A stretch of DNA of 64,000 bases from Photorhabdus bodei (GCF_003287735.1 NZ_NSCM01000014.1:1-64000); one strand, 5' to 3'; shown: positions 45,450 through 54,725, counted from the first letter of the stretch. The notes: generated from the letters alone by a model not told the origin. A program made the numbers and translations.

Positions 45450-46907
45450 ATGCAACAGGGAAAAATCTGGATCGTCGATGATGACAGTTCAATCCGCTGG
45501 GTACTGGAGCGGGCGTTAAGTAACGCGGGGATGGAATGTACCAGTTTTGCAGACGCGGATAGCGCCCTGACCGCACTAGCCCAAAACACGCCTGATGTAC
45601 TGATTTCGGATATCCGTATGCCGGGAATGAATGGGCTAAACCTACTGAATAATATCAAACAGAGCAACCCGTTGCTGCCAGTCATCATTATGACCGCTCA
45701 TTCTGATCTGGATGCTGCGGTCAGTGCTTATCAGCAAGGGGCTTTTGACTACTTACCAAAACCCTTTGATATTGATGAAGCCGTTGCCTTGCTGGAACGA
45801 GCACTTAGCCACTCCCGCGATCAGAATCAGCCAACTAAAAACCCGCAGGTCGTCACACCCGTTTCTGACATGATAGGAGAGGCGCCTGCCATGCAGGACG
45901 TTTACCGCATTATCGGCCGCCTCTCCCGTTCCTCTATCAGCGTCCTGATTAATGGCGAATCCGGTACCGGAAAAGAGCTGGTGGCCCATGCGCTGCACCG
46001 TCACAGCCCACGGGCCAATGAGCCATTTATTGCCCTTAACATGGCAGCCATCCCTAAAGATTTAATTGAGTCAGAGTTGTTTGGTCATGAAAAAGGGGCT
46101 TTCACCGGCGCTAATCAAGTACGTCATGGGCGGTTTGAACAGGCTAATCGCGGTTCACTGTTTCTTGATGAAATTGGTGATATGCCTCTGGACATTCAGA
46201 CCCGTCTGTTACGGGTATTGGCGGAAGGTCAGTTTTACCGAGTTGGCGGTTATGCTCCCGTAAAAGTGGATGTGAGAATTATCGCGGCAACCCATCAGGA
46301 TCTGGAACGTTTGGTAGAGCAAAGCAAATTCCGTGAAGATCTCTATCACCGCCTCAATGTTATTCGTATGCAATTACCGCCCTTACGTGACAGAGTGGAG
46401 GACATCCCTCGCCTGACCCGCCATTTCCTACAACAGACCGCCAAAGAGTTGGGCGTAGAAACAAAGATTCTCCATCCTGACGCAGAAATGGCCTTAATGC
46501 GCTTACCCTGGCCGGGCAATGTTCGCCAGTTGGAAAATATCTGCCGTTGGCTGACAGTCATGGCAGCAAGCCAGGAAGTGCTGGTACAAGATTTGCCGCC
46601 TGAATTATTTGAACCCCACCATACCGAAATCGGCACAACAACATCTGTAAATACCGTACCCGCAAATACAACACCTACCAATACAATACCGGAAAACTGG
46701 TCGCAGCTACTTGCCCAGTGGGCAACAAATGCCTTGGAAAATGGTCAGCAGGATCTGCTATCTGAAGCATTACCATTATTGGAGCGTACCTTACTTGATT
46801 GTGCACTTAAGCATACCAAAGGCCATAAACAAGATGCTGCCCGATTACTGGGTTGGGGACGCAATACTATTACACGGAAGTTAAAAGAACTTGGGTTGGA
46901 GTGTTGA
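45450..46907 (+). CDS. glnG: Nitrogen response regulator NtrC
   Basis: A 485-aa sigma-54 activator. The receiver domain has phospho-acceptor D54 (LISDIRMPG). The AAA+ domain has Walker A GESGTGKE and the sigma-54 contact loop GAFTGA. A Fis-type helix-turn-helix (DAARLLGWGRNTITRKLKEL) ends the protein. It is longer than E. coli NtrC because of a Thr/Pro/Asn-rich linker (NTVPANTTPTNTIP) before the HTH. An IS begins 5 bp after its stop, so the native operon terminator is gone. Confidence 0.97.
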   Translation: MQQGKIWIVDDDSSIRWVLERALSNAGMECTSFADADSALTALAQNTPDVLISDIRMPGMNGLNLLNNIKQSNPLLPVIIMTAHSDLDAAVSAYQQGAFDYLPKPFDIDEAVALLERALSHSRDQNQPTKNPQVVTPVSDMIGEAPAMQDVYRIIGRLSRSSISVLINGESGTGKELVAHALHRHSPRANEPFIALNMAAIPKDLIESELFGHEKGAFTGANQVRHGRFEQANRGSLFLDEIGDMPLDIQTRLLRVLAEGQFYRVGGYAPVKVDVRIIAATHQDLERLVEQSKFREDLYHRLNVIRMQLPPLRDRVEDIPRLTRHFLQQTAKELGVETKILHPDAEMALMRLPWPGNVRQLENICRWLTVMAASQEVLVQDLPPELFEPHHTEIGTTTSVNTVPANTTPTNTIPENWSQLLAQWATNALENGQQDLLSEALPLLERTLLDCALKHTKGHKQDAARLLGWGRNTITRKLKELGLEC

Positions 46908-46912
46908 AACAA

Positions 46913-48212
46913 GGCTATAATCGCCCCGTTTCTATCTCTCTTACCAGTGCTGATATATCTACACCGTAATTCATTAACGTTTCCGACTCTGGTCCGCATA
47001 CCTGCTCAGGAATCCGTTGACGTTGATAGTGGAGATTCTTGCTCTTCTGAAAGCCCTTGGTAAACAGTATATCAGCTCGTAATGCTTCAAAACTGTAACC
47101 ACGACCAACACGATTCACCACGCTAATCAGGTTGTTCAGACTCTCTATATAAGCATTGGATATCGGGTGGTCGAAGTAAGCAAAAACATCATCGTGCCAG
47201 TTATCTATAGCTTTAACGAGTGGATCAAAATGCACCTTCATTTCAGGTGTTATCTGTCTAAGCCAAACATAGTAAGCTTGCTGTGCCTCGTACCTATTTT
47301 TGAAGTTCCAGATGTCGAAAAATGACTCTTTCAGCTCGTAAGCATAACCCAGCTCAGGATAGTTGAGTATCCAGTCAGATAATCGCATATATTCGGCATC
47401 TGTCTGCTCGTGGCGACGTTTCAGCAACACAAAGTGATCTTTCATCAGTCTTCGACGCTGCTGAACGTTCAAGCCGCCTCTGATGACCTTTAGCACTCTT
47501 TCTAGTGACTCATTCGCCATACGGACAACATGAAACTTATCGATGATAACCGTAGCGTCAGGGATCATAGTAGCCACTGCATCTCTGTATGGTCGCCACA
47601 TATTCATAGCTACATAGCGCACCTGATAGCGATCTTTTCGTTTAGCTAGGTAGCGCATAACAGAGGCTTTGTTATTGTTATCAAGCATATCAACAATGGT
47701 TTGCAGCTCGATATTGGCGATAACACACCGGGGTTTTATGATATGGATTTCGTCAATACCCAGCCATTTAGGCATTTCAAAATTGAGGGTCTTTTCCAAT
47801 CGCTCGCAGGAGTCGTGAAATATATTACGAACAGTCTTTTCATCCACTCCTACATCCTCTGCCACGCTGGAGAAGGTGCGCCGTAGACTCTCGCGCTCGA
47901 TGTATTGGATCAAGCGGTGAGTCATTTGCCGCTTACCATCCTTGTGCGGTACTGGTTCCATAAACGTCTTACAACATACTTGACAGCGGTAGCGGCGGCG
48001 ATTCAGTATAATCCCTGTCCGCTTGCCATTGACAGGAGTATCCATGATCACCTCATCACGACGGCCAAAGCCAACGATTTGAGAATGTTTGCAGTGGATG
48101 CAGTGAGTAGGTGGGCTGGCAGTTCCTACATGTACCCGGTAATCATGCTCCAGTTCGGAGACAGACAGGACGACATAATCAGGCCAGTTAATGATGTTTG
48201 CCATAAATAGCC
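46913..48212. mobile_element. ISL3-type insertion sequence
   Basis: A 1300-bp unit bounded by GGCTAT at each end in inverted orientation (46913-46918 and 48207-48212); further terminal matches are weak. The transposase frame runs almost end to end, with its stop codon inside the left end. The 8-bp flanks (TGAAACAA and AACTTATT) do not match, so no target duplication remains. Confidence 0.65.
46915..48204 (-). CDS. ISL3-family transposase
   Basis: A 429-aa transposase. An N-terminal zinc-finger region (CIHCKHS and RCQVCCKTF) binds the ends, and an HTH region follows (VAEDVGVDEKTVRNIF). The DDE core starts at WLGIDEIHI, with ATVIIDKFHVVRMANE and the late catalytic Glu in SNAYIESLNNLI. The frame appears complete, so the element may be active. 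It sits immediately behind glnG and ahead of the restriction-methylase gene. Confidence 0.92.
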   Translation of the reverse strand: MANIINWPDYVVLSVSELEHDYRVHVGTASPPTHCIHCKHSQIVGFGRRDEVIMDTPVNGKRTGIILNRRRYRCQVCCKTFMEPVPHKDGKRQMTHRLIQYIERESLRRTFSSVAEDVGVDEKTVRNIFHDSCERLEKTLNFEMPKWLGIDEIHIIKPRCVIANIELQTIVDMLDNNNKASVMRYLAKRKDRYQVRYVAMNMWRPYRDAVATMIPDATVIIDKFHVVRMANESLERVLKVIRGGLNVQQRRRLMKDHFVLLKRRHEQTDAEYMRLSDWILNYPELGYAYELKESFFDIWNFKNRYEAQQAYYVWLRQITPEMKVHFDPLVKAIDNWHDDVFAYFDHPISNAYIESLNNLISVVNRVGRGYSFEALRADILFTKGFQKSKNLHYQRQRIPEQVCGPESETLMNYGVDISALVREIETGRL

Positions 48213-48229
48213 AACTTATTCTTTGTCAG

Positions 48230-51200
48230 TTATTCTACGAGCGTTACACTCCAAGCGATCAAAACATTCTCCGCTACCGATTTTATTCGCTTGATAATTT
48301 TCTGGCGTTCTGTTTTGTCGTGACACTGGTGAGCCTCCTCAACAAGCTCTGCAAGGTTAGTGTGCATCGTGTTGGTAATATCAAAATTAGGTAATGATAG
48401 ATGTTTGAACACATCCGCAACTTGAATGGATACATTGTGGCTGTTAATCCATTCTTGAACAGTTAATGAATTCAGTAATCCGCACAAATAATACGCTGTT
48501 TCTTTGTTATCAAAGGACGCAAAGTATACTTTGTGATCTGGAATATAAACACGTTCACCAACAACAGGTACATTCTGAAAGCTTGCAACCGCTGCATAAA
48601 ACGATGAGGACATTTCCGGCCATATCACTTTCCATGGTTTGAAGGTGTAATCACCAACATTATAAACAGCATGGTAAGGAGCACCTTTCATTTGGCGACG
48701 ATAGGTAGAACGTTCCAGTAACAGTCTCTCGAACCCCTTAAACCATGCTAAGGTTTTTTTCATCTTAGGGGAATGCAACTGTGCATCCGCACTCTCGTAC
48801 TCAGCATTTGAAATACCTGTGTTTGGTACGAATGTAAACAGCCTTTGTTCAACATCATCATAATCTGGAGCATCAAGTTTCAAGTAGCACTCATCAAAAT
48901 CACTCGCTCCCTTAATTAAAGGGTAAAGCATATCGGGCTCTACCCATTGAGTTTTCTGTGGCCCAATGTCTTTCCGTCCAGCCTCAGGGCGGCTTTGAAT
49001 CTGAACGAGAGTGCCATTGTTTTGCAAGATTGGAACAAAATAAACTCCGTTAAGATCCGTGGTAATCCCCTTCCGTCCTTTAGTCCATTCACACTGTGAT
49101 GATAGATATTTAATCGCATTGAAGCGCCCAGGAGCGAGTATCGCCCACGGAGAACCTTCATCACCAACCGGAAACGCTTCTTTTGTCGTATGAGAAATAG
49201 CTTTCAGCACGTTATTAAGAGGTGTGCAGGGCCTAATAGCTTTCCTGTGACCAGGATTAGCTGACCATACCTTGTAAGCTACGGGGTATTGCGCGGTGAC
49301 GATGGATTTTCGAAACAGCGCAACAGACGTGTGGTTGCTTGCATCTTCAAATGGTTTTAATTCCTTCATGTCATCAACAGACAATGGTTGAAGATAAAGT
49401 GAATCCTCTCGCTGTGAATCTAGTTTAAATGTTCTAAAACCTGCTGATGATGGGTTCTTAAAAAGTGTGCCAGTGATGACAAACGCTAGTTTGCCACCTA
49501 TATCCAGCCATTTATCGGAGACTGTGTAGGTTATCATGGCAGATATATCAAGTTCATTCCCACCATGGCGTTTGGTCTTAGAAAAAATACCATAGTCTTC
49601 ACACGTTGGTTTAACACGTTCACGATAAAGGTCAGGTAGCTTTGACCATCTAACCCAAGGAGGATTGCCAATAACTAAATCAAATTTACCTGCTGCCGCT
49701 GACCAGAAAAAGTTCCTGACAATTCGGAACCAAATACCGTTCCATTGTTTTCTGTGTAGATTTAACACTTGATCATAGGTATGTCGGAGTGGTTTGTCCC
49801 AGTTCGATAGCTCTTCTTGGGTGACTATACTTGCTGCTGTCAGTTTTTGGCTGGATTTGTCGAACTCTAATCCCTGCTCAACATCTTTGCCCATTCGTTC
49901 AAAAACAAAATCGAGGCGCTTCCTGTTTAAAGCTAACTCAACAGGCAAGTGAATATTCAGTTTGGCTACCTGACTTCCAATGTTGTATTCAACAATTCTA
50001 TTTTTTCCAGAGGGGATCTCCGCAGGTGAATAAATGGCATCAGCCATTAGTACAGGAACCTCAATATCCATTCCTGGGCATGCGGCGAGAAGGTCTGCAA
50101 TTTCCATCAGGAAATTTACACGAGCAGTCTGAACAGCAAGCGGGTTCAAATCAAAACCCCATACACTATCACATAGGTTTTTGATAACTTTAGACACACT
50201 CCACCCCTGTATTGCCGCCAGCTCACGTTTTTTGCGGATCACCGCCAGTAAGAATGCCCCGGATCCACAGGTAGGATCTAACACACGCTTCTCTAATAAT
50301 GTGTTGTTAGCAGCTCTCTGAAGCGTAAAATCGACCAACCAGTCTGGGGTGTAGAATTCACCAAGGCTCTGCCGGAGTTTGCCAGGAACAAGACCTTGGT
50401 ATAGATCTCGCAAAACATCCCTTGTCCTAGATAAGTGATCAAGCCGATATAACGATAGAACCGAGAGCAACCGCCTCAAGGAAGGTAATAACGCCGGAAC
50501 AACCTTGTCTCTAGCAAGGCCAATATACCAGCTAAAAATAGCCTCTTCGACAAAACCGTTAATGCCTGCTTCCCTGAAAATGGCCGATTTCTCGACAGAG
50601 TAGTCCAAATAATTCACCAACTCGTCATCATCTTTTTGCGCCGACATACTCTGAGCAGGTTGAGTCGACGATGTTAATCCATGTGCTGACACAATCTCGG
50701 CAGCTAACAGTTTAATGAGTATCGAATTGTAAGTATGAATGACAAATAGCCGTGCCGATGTAGAATCTTCCCGAAAACCATTCCAAATAAATGCAATCTC
50801 TTTGTTAATAGCCTCTGTTTGTGAAATTGACATATCCGCAACTTGGCCGTACAAAGTTCTCCACTCCTCAAAAAGCATTTTAATTTTGTTGTTGCCTTGC
50901 TGTTTTAAGTAGTAAAGCAGGCCATCAGACATAGCCTGCATAAATTCACGAGCATCTGCTGACCCATGTCCAAAATCAGCCAATAGGTTCTCAGTTGTTA
51001 AGGCTTTTCGCGTATCGGAGACAAAAGCGTCAATCACCAAATCGACCGCATAGGTTGAAAAGGGAATTAAGTGTTGAGTATGAATCTGATCACCATGGAC
51101 CTGAGCAAAACAAATGTGTTCACCGTCAATAGCTATTCCAATGAAATCAGATTCAGGAATTCCTGTTTTCGCTGACTCACACTGTATATATGGCAAAAGT

Positions 51201-51436
51201 CGTTCTTCTGTGGCATTTTTGAAGCTAGGGCTGTCCTTCTTGCCACGAAACAAACCTGGCGCTTTGAATTCAATGATTACGTGATTATGGCTTGAGTCTT
51301 TACGCCCTCGCTCAGCATTCAAATGAAGACCAGTAGCATCTTCTATCACCTTCATCCAAATGTATCGAACTTCCTCTTCGCCTTTCCAAGGCTTTAGGCG
51401 CTTTTCCTGAATAGCTTCGTATGCGTCTTGACTCAT
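48230..51436 (-). CDS. Type IIG-like restriction-modification protein (N6-adenine methyltransferase fused to a putative PD-(D/E)xK nuclease)
   Basis: A 1068-aa single-chain enzyme. The N-terminal segment RKDSSHNHVIIEFKAPG contains a D47...E56-x-K58 arrangement typical of PD-(D/E)xK nucleases. The middle carries an adenine methyltransferase: motif X LGEFYTPDWLVDF (358-370), motif I DPTCGSGAFL (387-396) and motif IV NPPW (591-594). The C-terminal 350 residues are likely the target-recognition domain. No separate restriction or specificity gene is adjacent, fitting a solitary Eco57I/MmeI-like system. The recognition site cannot be read from sequence. It lies next to an IS in the glnG-hemN interval. 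Confidence 0.8.
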   Translation of the reverse strand: MSQDAYEAIQEKRLKPWKGEEEVRYIWMKVIEDATGLHLNAERGRKDSSHNHVIIEFKAPGLFRGKKDSPSFKNATEERLLPYIQCESAKTGIPESDFIGIAIDGEHICFAQVHGDQIHTQHLIPFSTYAVDLVIDAFVSDTRKALTTENLLADFGHGSADAREFMQAMSDGLLYYLKQQGNNKIKMLFEEWRTLYGQVADMSISQTEAINKEIAFIWNGFREDSTSARLFVIHTYNSILIKLLAAEIVSAHGLTSSTQPAQSMSAQKDDDELVNYLDYSVEKSAIFREAGINGFVEEAIFSWYIGLARDKVVPALLPSLRRLLSVLSLYRLDHLSRTRDVLRDLYQGLVPGKLRQSLGEFYTPDWLVDFTLQRAANNTLLEKRVLDPTCGSGAFLLAVIRKKRELAAIQGWSVSKVIKNLCDSVWGFDLNPLAVQTARVNFLMEIADLLAACPGMDIEVPVLMADAIYSPAEIPSGKNRIVEYNIGSQVAKLNIHLPVELALNRKRLDFVFERMGKDVEQGLEFDKSSQKLTAASIVTQEELSNWDKPLRHTYDQVLNLHRKQWNGIWFRIVRNFFWSAAAGKFDLVIGNPPWVRWSKLPDLYRERVKPTCEDYGIFSKTKRHGGNELDISAMITYTVSDKWLDIGGKLAFVITGTLFKNPSSAGFRTFKLDSQREDSLYLQPLSVDDMKELKPFEDASNHTSVALFRKSIVTAQYPVAYKVWSANPGHRKAIRPCTPLNNVLKAISHTTKEAFPVGDEGSPWAILAPGRFNAIKYLSSQCEWTKGRKGITTDLNGVYFVPILQNNGTLVQIQSRPEAGRKDIGPQKTQWVEPDMLYPLIKGASDFDECYLKLDAPDYDDVEQRLFTFVPNTGISNAEYESADAQLHSPKMKKTLAWFKGFERLLLERSTYRRQMKGAPYHAVYNVGDYTFKPWKVIWPEMSSSFYAAVASFQNVPVVGERVYIPDHKVYFASFDNKETAYYLCGLLNSLTVQEWINSHNVSIQVADVFKHLSLPNFDITNTMHTNLAELVEEAHQCHDKTERQKIIKRIKSVAENVLIAWSVTLVE

Positions 51437-52245
51437 TACGTACCACCTTGATAAACCGATGTAAAAATTTTCCCAATTATGGACCTGAACAATAATGGCA
51501 TCAACCGTATAATCCGATTTTAAAATATTTAATCAGATAAGGCTGTTCAATACAGAATGCCGCGTCAATAATTCGGCAATAACACTGGAAACCACCTAGT
51601 TGAAAGGACTAAGTGAACGTAAAAATGTTCAATGGAATTTAGACTATCTGAACCGCAGCTGTCACTATTATTCCTGGAACAAGTAATGCCGCCGGAATAA
51701 AAAAACGACGTTGGCAAAGTTTTTAAATTGATTAATAAAGCCAGTATTGAAATTCAGACAGTAAAACCTCTCGATATAAAATATTAGGGATCGTTATAAC
51801 TGATTGACTGTCTGTATTATATCTGATAAAACCAGTATCAAACGTAATTAATTTACGATCAATCGAGATAATAGAATCAACAAAAGGCAAGATTGAACAG
51901 TATCTATTACCCTCCGGTTAAAAACGACAATTTTGTCCAAGTGAACAGAGCGTATCTGAAAGAACAGCTTTTCCTGATAAGGATAACCCAATAACCTCAG
52001 AAATCCTGATATACCAATTAAGAATGTGGGACGCACACCCAACGCAGGAGTATGTAGCTATTTAACTCTGATCGAATACGGAGGTATCTTGAACGTCTGT
52101 AACGCACAATAAAAATACTCAAAGAAATACGTAATACTTCAAGCTACTGTTATTGCTTCATCAAGTGAGCAAGAACTTAATTAAAAAAAACCACAACCTC
52201 TGTTGTGATTTATATTCAGACTAGTAATTATAAGGTTGGTTTAAG
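51437..52245. other. Intergenic gap with short relics
   Basis: No intact gene in 809 bp. A plus-strand frame around 51630-51690 (ERKNVQWNLDYLNRSCHYYS, ending WNK) could be the tail of a decayed gene I cannot name. The promoter of the restriction-methylase should lie near 51440-51540. Confidence 0.35.
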
Positions 52246-52590
52246 ATGATGAAGTGGCGCCGGATTATTTTTGCGATTATTTTGTTTTACTCTCTTTTCG
52301 TTGGGATGATGCAAGTATTGTCGATAAATTTTTATATTTTCCGTGATTACTTTGGATTGTGGGAGATTCCAGCAAAAGTGGCCGCTGCTATAGCATCTCT
52401 TTACGTTTTTTGTCTACTTGTTAAGTTTTTGCCTCTTATTATTGTTATTTTTATATGTAGCTTAGTTATGGTTGTCAATGTATGGCATTGGTCATTATGG
52501 GTTTCGGTCCTTATACTTATTTGGCCGGTTATTGTTGTTTTAGCTTATTGCGTACTCACCAAAAGCCTGAAATATAATACATCAGACTAG
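52246..52590 (+). CDS. 114-aa integral membrane protein
   Basis: An orphan protein with four hydrophobic segments (about residues 7-27, 43-60, 62-80 and 85-107) and few charged residues, ending KSLKYNTSD. No family recognised. Its place between a restriction enzyme and a cluster of small unknown genes near an hcp gene suggests an accessory role such as immunity or membrane stress, but nothing in the sequence proves it. The start (ATGATG) has only a weak AAGGTTGG ribosome-binding site. Confidence 0.55.
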   Translation: MMKWRRIIFAIILFYSLFVGMMQVLSINFYIFRDYFGLWEIPAKVAAAIASLYVFCLLVKFLPLIIVIFICSLVMVVNVWHWSLWVSVLILIWPVIVVLAYCVLTKSLKYNTSD

Positions 52591-52981
52591 TACTACAGCC
52601 GTAATTCTCTTTCTCAACAGACGATACATTCATAGAAAAGCTGAAATCATACGATTTCTTAATGTTTGGACTAAACACCTGGTTCAGTTCGTCCATAATT
52701 TACCTGTCTGCGTTGCTGTAAGAAATATATCAGGAACAGGTAATTACACAATTTAAATTATAGTCTCACACTGGAGATGGCAACAAAGAGTAACAGAATT
52801 TCATTACACAACGTTAATTATTTTTATAGAATAAATTAAAATATTTGGAATTTTTATTTTTTTTCGGAAACTTAATATCTTATCGAGTACTCTTTGAGTA
52901 GATTTTTGTTATTTTATTAATATGGTTATTTTTATTTAAATATGTTATATTAATTTTTTTAATCAATAATGAAGATAGAGT
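52591..52981. other. Very AT-rich intergenic gap
   Basis: No gene is seen. The last 150 bp are extremely AT-rich (TTATTTTATTAATATGG), which probably provides the promoter of the four-gene operon starting at 52982. Confidence 0.35.
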
Positions 52982-53182
52982 ATGGATGACAGAGATAAAT
53001 TAATGCAACGAATAAATAATGTTCTAGCTAATAGTTCAGTTATAGCTGAGGACAAACTAACTGTAATGATGATGTTCTGCTTTCAATTATTATCATCTAC
53101 AAATGCAGATAGGGTTAATATGCGTATCTCTGATAGCAGAGTATTAACACTAAAATTCGAAGAAAATTTTATTAATCATTGA
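52982..53182 (+). CDS. 66-aa unknown protein, first gene of a four-gene operon
   Basis: A small soluble protein (MDDRDKLMQRINNVLANSSV...) predicted mostly helical, with no signal peptide. The ATG follows AAGATAGAGT. It ends 14 bp before the ATG of the next gene and is transcribed with it. I do not recognise the family. The short, charged N-terminal helix and position would suit an adaptor or antitoxin for the larger partner; this is inference. Confidence 0.6.
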   Translation: MDDRDKLMQRINNVLANSSVIAEDKLTVMMMFCFQLLSSTNADRVNMRISDSRVLTLKFEENFINH

Positions 53183-53196
53183 GTTGGAACTTATAT

Positions 53197-53826
53197 ATGG
53201 AATCTAGTATCGAAAATGACCTCTGGAAAGAGGTAGATCGGCAAAATGATTTGCTTTGGAGAATAGAAGAAGCTAAACGTGTAGCAGGCCTCAGTCTCGA
53301 AAGGGCAGTAAATGACACTATAGAATTAGGTGAAGAGGTCGTAGATACTATAGGCTTAGGTATGAGACGTAAGCTCTGGCAATTTTCATATTTTTTTGAC
53401 GGTTATGAAGATGTATACGGAAGGATAAAAGAAGAAGATCACAGAATGAAGTTAAATCTGATGGATCTTAAAAATGAAAATAAAAGAAAATTCATTTCGA
53501 GAATAACAGAAATATATATTGATGAAGTATTTAAAGGTAATGAAGAAAAAGAGAAAGAAAGAATATATGGGAAAATATTAAAATTTTCCGCTAAAGTGAC
53601 AATAGGTAAATCAATTAAATTAAGTGTGTCAGCTATAATAGCAGAAGCCATATATTTAAATTTAATTAAAAAAACTATAGTGAAAAATGTAGCCAAACGA
53701 TTTATAAGTGGATTGTTAAATGTCGCCCAATTTTACGGATATTATGAGAAAGCATCAATATCAGCAAATAGACTTAAAATAACATGTCCACAATTCTATT
53801 GGGCTTTATATTTTCAAAAACTATAA
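53197..53826 (+). CDS. 209-aa unknown protein with a hydrophobic C-terminal region
   Basis: The N-terminal half (to about residue 125) is charged and helical. About residues 126-185 form a low-charge amphipathic to hydrophobic stretch (KLSVSAIIAEAIYLNLI, KRFISGLLNVAQFYGYY), which could insert in a membrane as in pore-forming or membrane-targeting toxins. The ATG at 53197 is preferred; the TTG at 53179 overlaps the previous gene. The next gene starts directly at its stop. No family recognised. Very low GC suggests horizontal origin. Confidence 0.55.
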   Translation: MESSIENDLWKEVDRQNDLLWRIEEAKRVAGLSLERAVNDTIELGEEVVDTIGLGMRRKLWQFSYFFDGYEDVYGRIKEEDHRMKLNLMDLKNENKRKFISRITEIYIDEVFKGNEEKEKERIYGKILKFSAKVTIGKSIKLSVSAIIAEAIYLNLIKKTIVKNVAKRFISGLLNVAQFYGYYEKASISANRLKITCPQFYWALYFQKL

Positions 53827-53949
53827 ATGTTATATTTTATAGTTGAACCTGAATTAGAAAAGGGAATTTATTTAATAGACGGATTTAAGAATAAGCAGGT
53901 CAGCGAAGAAGAAGTTGCTCGCGTACTTGCAAATATGATGGGTGATTGA
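53827..53949 (+). CDS. 40-aa unknown protein
   Basis: A tiny frame (MLYFIVEPELEKGIYLIDGF...) whose ATG begins at the base after the upstream stop codon, so it is translationally coupled. It is acidic at the C-terminus (VSEEEVARVLANMMGD). The tight packing argues that it is real. Alternatively it was once the C-terminal part of the preceding protein and is separated by a stop. Confidence 0.45.
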   Translation: MLYFIVEPELEKGIYLIDGFKNKQVSEEEVARVLANMMGD

Positions 53950-53957
53950 GTTTATAT

Positions 53958-54182
53958 ATGAAAAATAAAATATTTAGTAAAGGATGGTTCAAAGATCTTT
54001 TTTGTGTATTTATTAAAGAATTATTGTGGTCAAATATGCCTGTTGTAGCCATTTTTATATGGGGAATTATATCAGTGTATTTCTTCCCCGATGAATGGTG
54101 GATTATATCTTTAATAGGAAGTATTGTAATTGTTGTTCTATTCTTTTTTCTCACATATTTAAGTGAAAGAAAAAAAAGCTAA
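53958..54182 (+). CDS. 74-aa membrane protein, last gene of the operon
   Basis: Two hydrophobic segments (about residues 26-44 and 48-67) and a basic end (SERKKS) indicate a small inner-membrane protein. The ATG at 53958 is preferred over a TTG at 53946. It closes the operon, which ends at the GC-rich hairpin 54217-54235. A two-helix membrane protein beside a possibly membrane-active protein would suit an immunity function, but that is speculative. Confidence 0.5.
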   Translation: MKNKIFSKGWFKDLFCVFIKELLWSNMPVVAIFIWGIISVYFFPDEWWIISLIGSIVIVVLFFFLTYLSERKKS

Positions 54183-54216
54183 GTATATATGCTTAACTTT
54201 AATTGTCATCCTTAAG

Positions 54217-54235
54217 CCACCTCCCAAGGAGGTGG
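54217..54235. terminator. Terminator hairpin between the four-gene operon and hcp
   Basis: CCACCTCC-caa-GGAGGTGG is a perfect 8-bp stem followed on the plus strand by TCTTCTACTTTT. It serves the plus-strand operon and probably the convergent hcp gene. Confidence 0.75.
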
Positions 54236-54245
54236 TCTTCTACTT

Positions 54246-54725
54246 TTAATAAACCCGTTCATCCCATATACTATAGGCTGATGTTCCGGCTGTTACATGA
54301 TTCCATGTAATGGATTTATATTTAAGAAAGATTTTCTCATACGGCATTAACTCATTACTATTAATTGAATTTGGGTAAGTACAGGAAATATCAACAATAG
54401 TTGCTTCTGTAATTTTTACTTCATAAAAAAGCTCTGACTGCCCTGTCTGACTCGTCCTATAAAAAATAAAAGCACCATTCAATGATTCGTTAGAATCTAT
54501 AGCCATAGCTAACAATGGGGATGATTTATCAACGGGTTTGATAAATTGTATAGGATGATGACTTACGTTCTGGTTACGAGTTATTGTGTGATTTAGACTG
54601 AGTACCTGTATTTGATCTTCATGTCCTTTTTGATATCGATTCCCTATAGAATCGAGGGTTGAGCATCCAGCTGATATTAAGCCTTGTTTCTTACCATTTA
54701 ATGTTAGATAAATCATGTATGACAT
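54246..54725 (-). CDS. hcp: Hcp-family type VI secretion tube protein (orphan)
   Basis: A 159-aa protein that closely follows the Hcp pattern of enterobacteria: YLTLNGKKQGLISAGCSTLD, IGNRYQKGHEDQI, IQFIKPVDKSSPLLAMAI, FYRTSQTGQ and the end YKSITW-HVTAGTSAYSIWDERVY. Hcp hexamers stack into the expelled T6SS tube and can carry effectors. No other tss gene is nearby, so it is an orphan relying on a system elsewhere. The genes just downstream are on the opposite strand, so no effector is co-transcribed with it in this window. Confidence 0.93.
   Translation of the reverse strand: MSYMIYLTLNGKKQGLISAGCSTLDSIGNRYQKGHEDQIQVLSLNHTITRNQNVSHHPIQFIKPVDKSSPLLAMAIDSNESLNGAFIFYRTSQTGQSELFYEVKITEATIVDISCTYPNSINSNELMPYEKIFLKYKSITWNHVTAGTSAYSIWDERVY

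Noticed and set aside
46905..48220. Target-site duplication of the IS
   Set aside because: The 8-bp flanks differ (TGAAACAA versus AACTTATT), so none can be claimed.
53946..53957. TTG start for the last gene of the four-gene operon
   Set aside because: It overlaps the preceding gene and an ATG lies 12 bp downstream, so the ATG is the simpler start.
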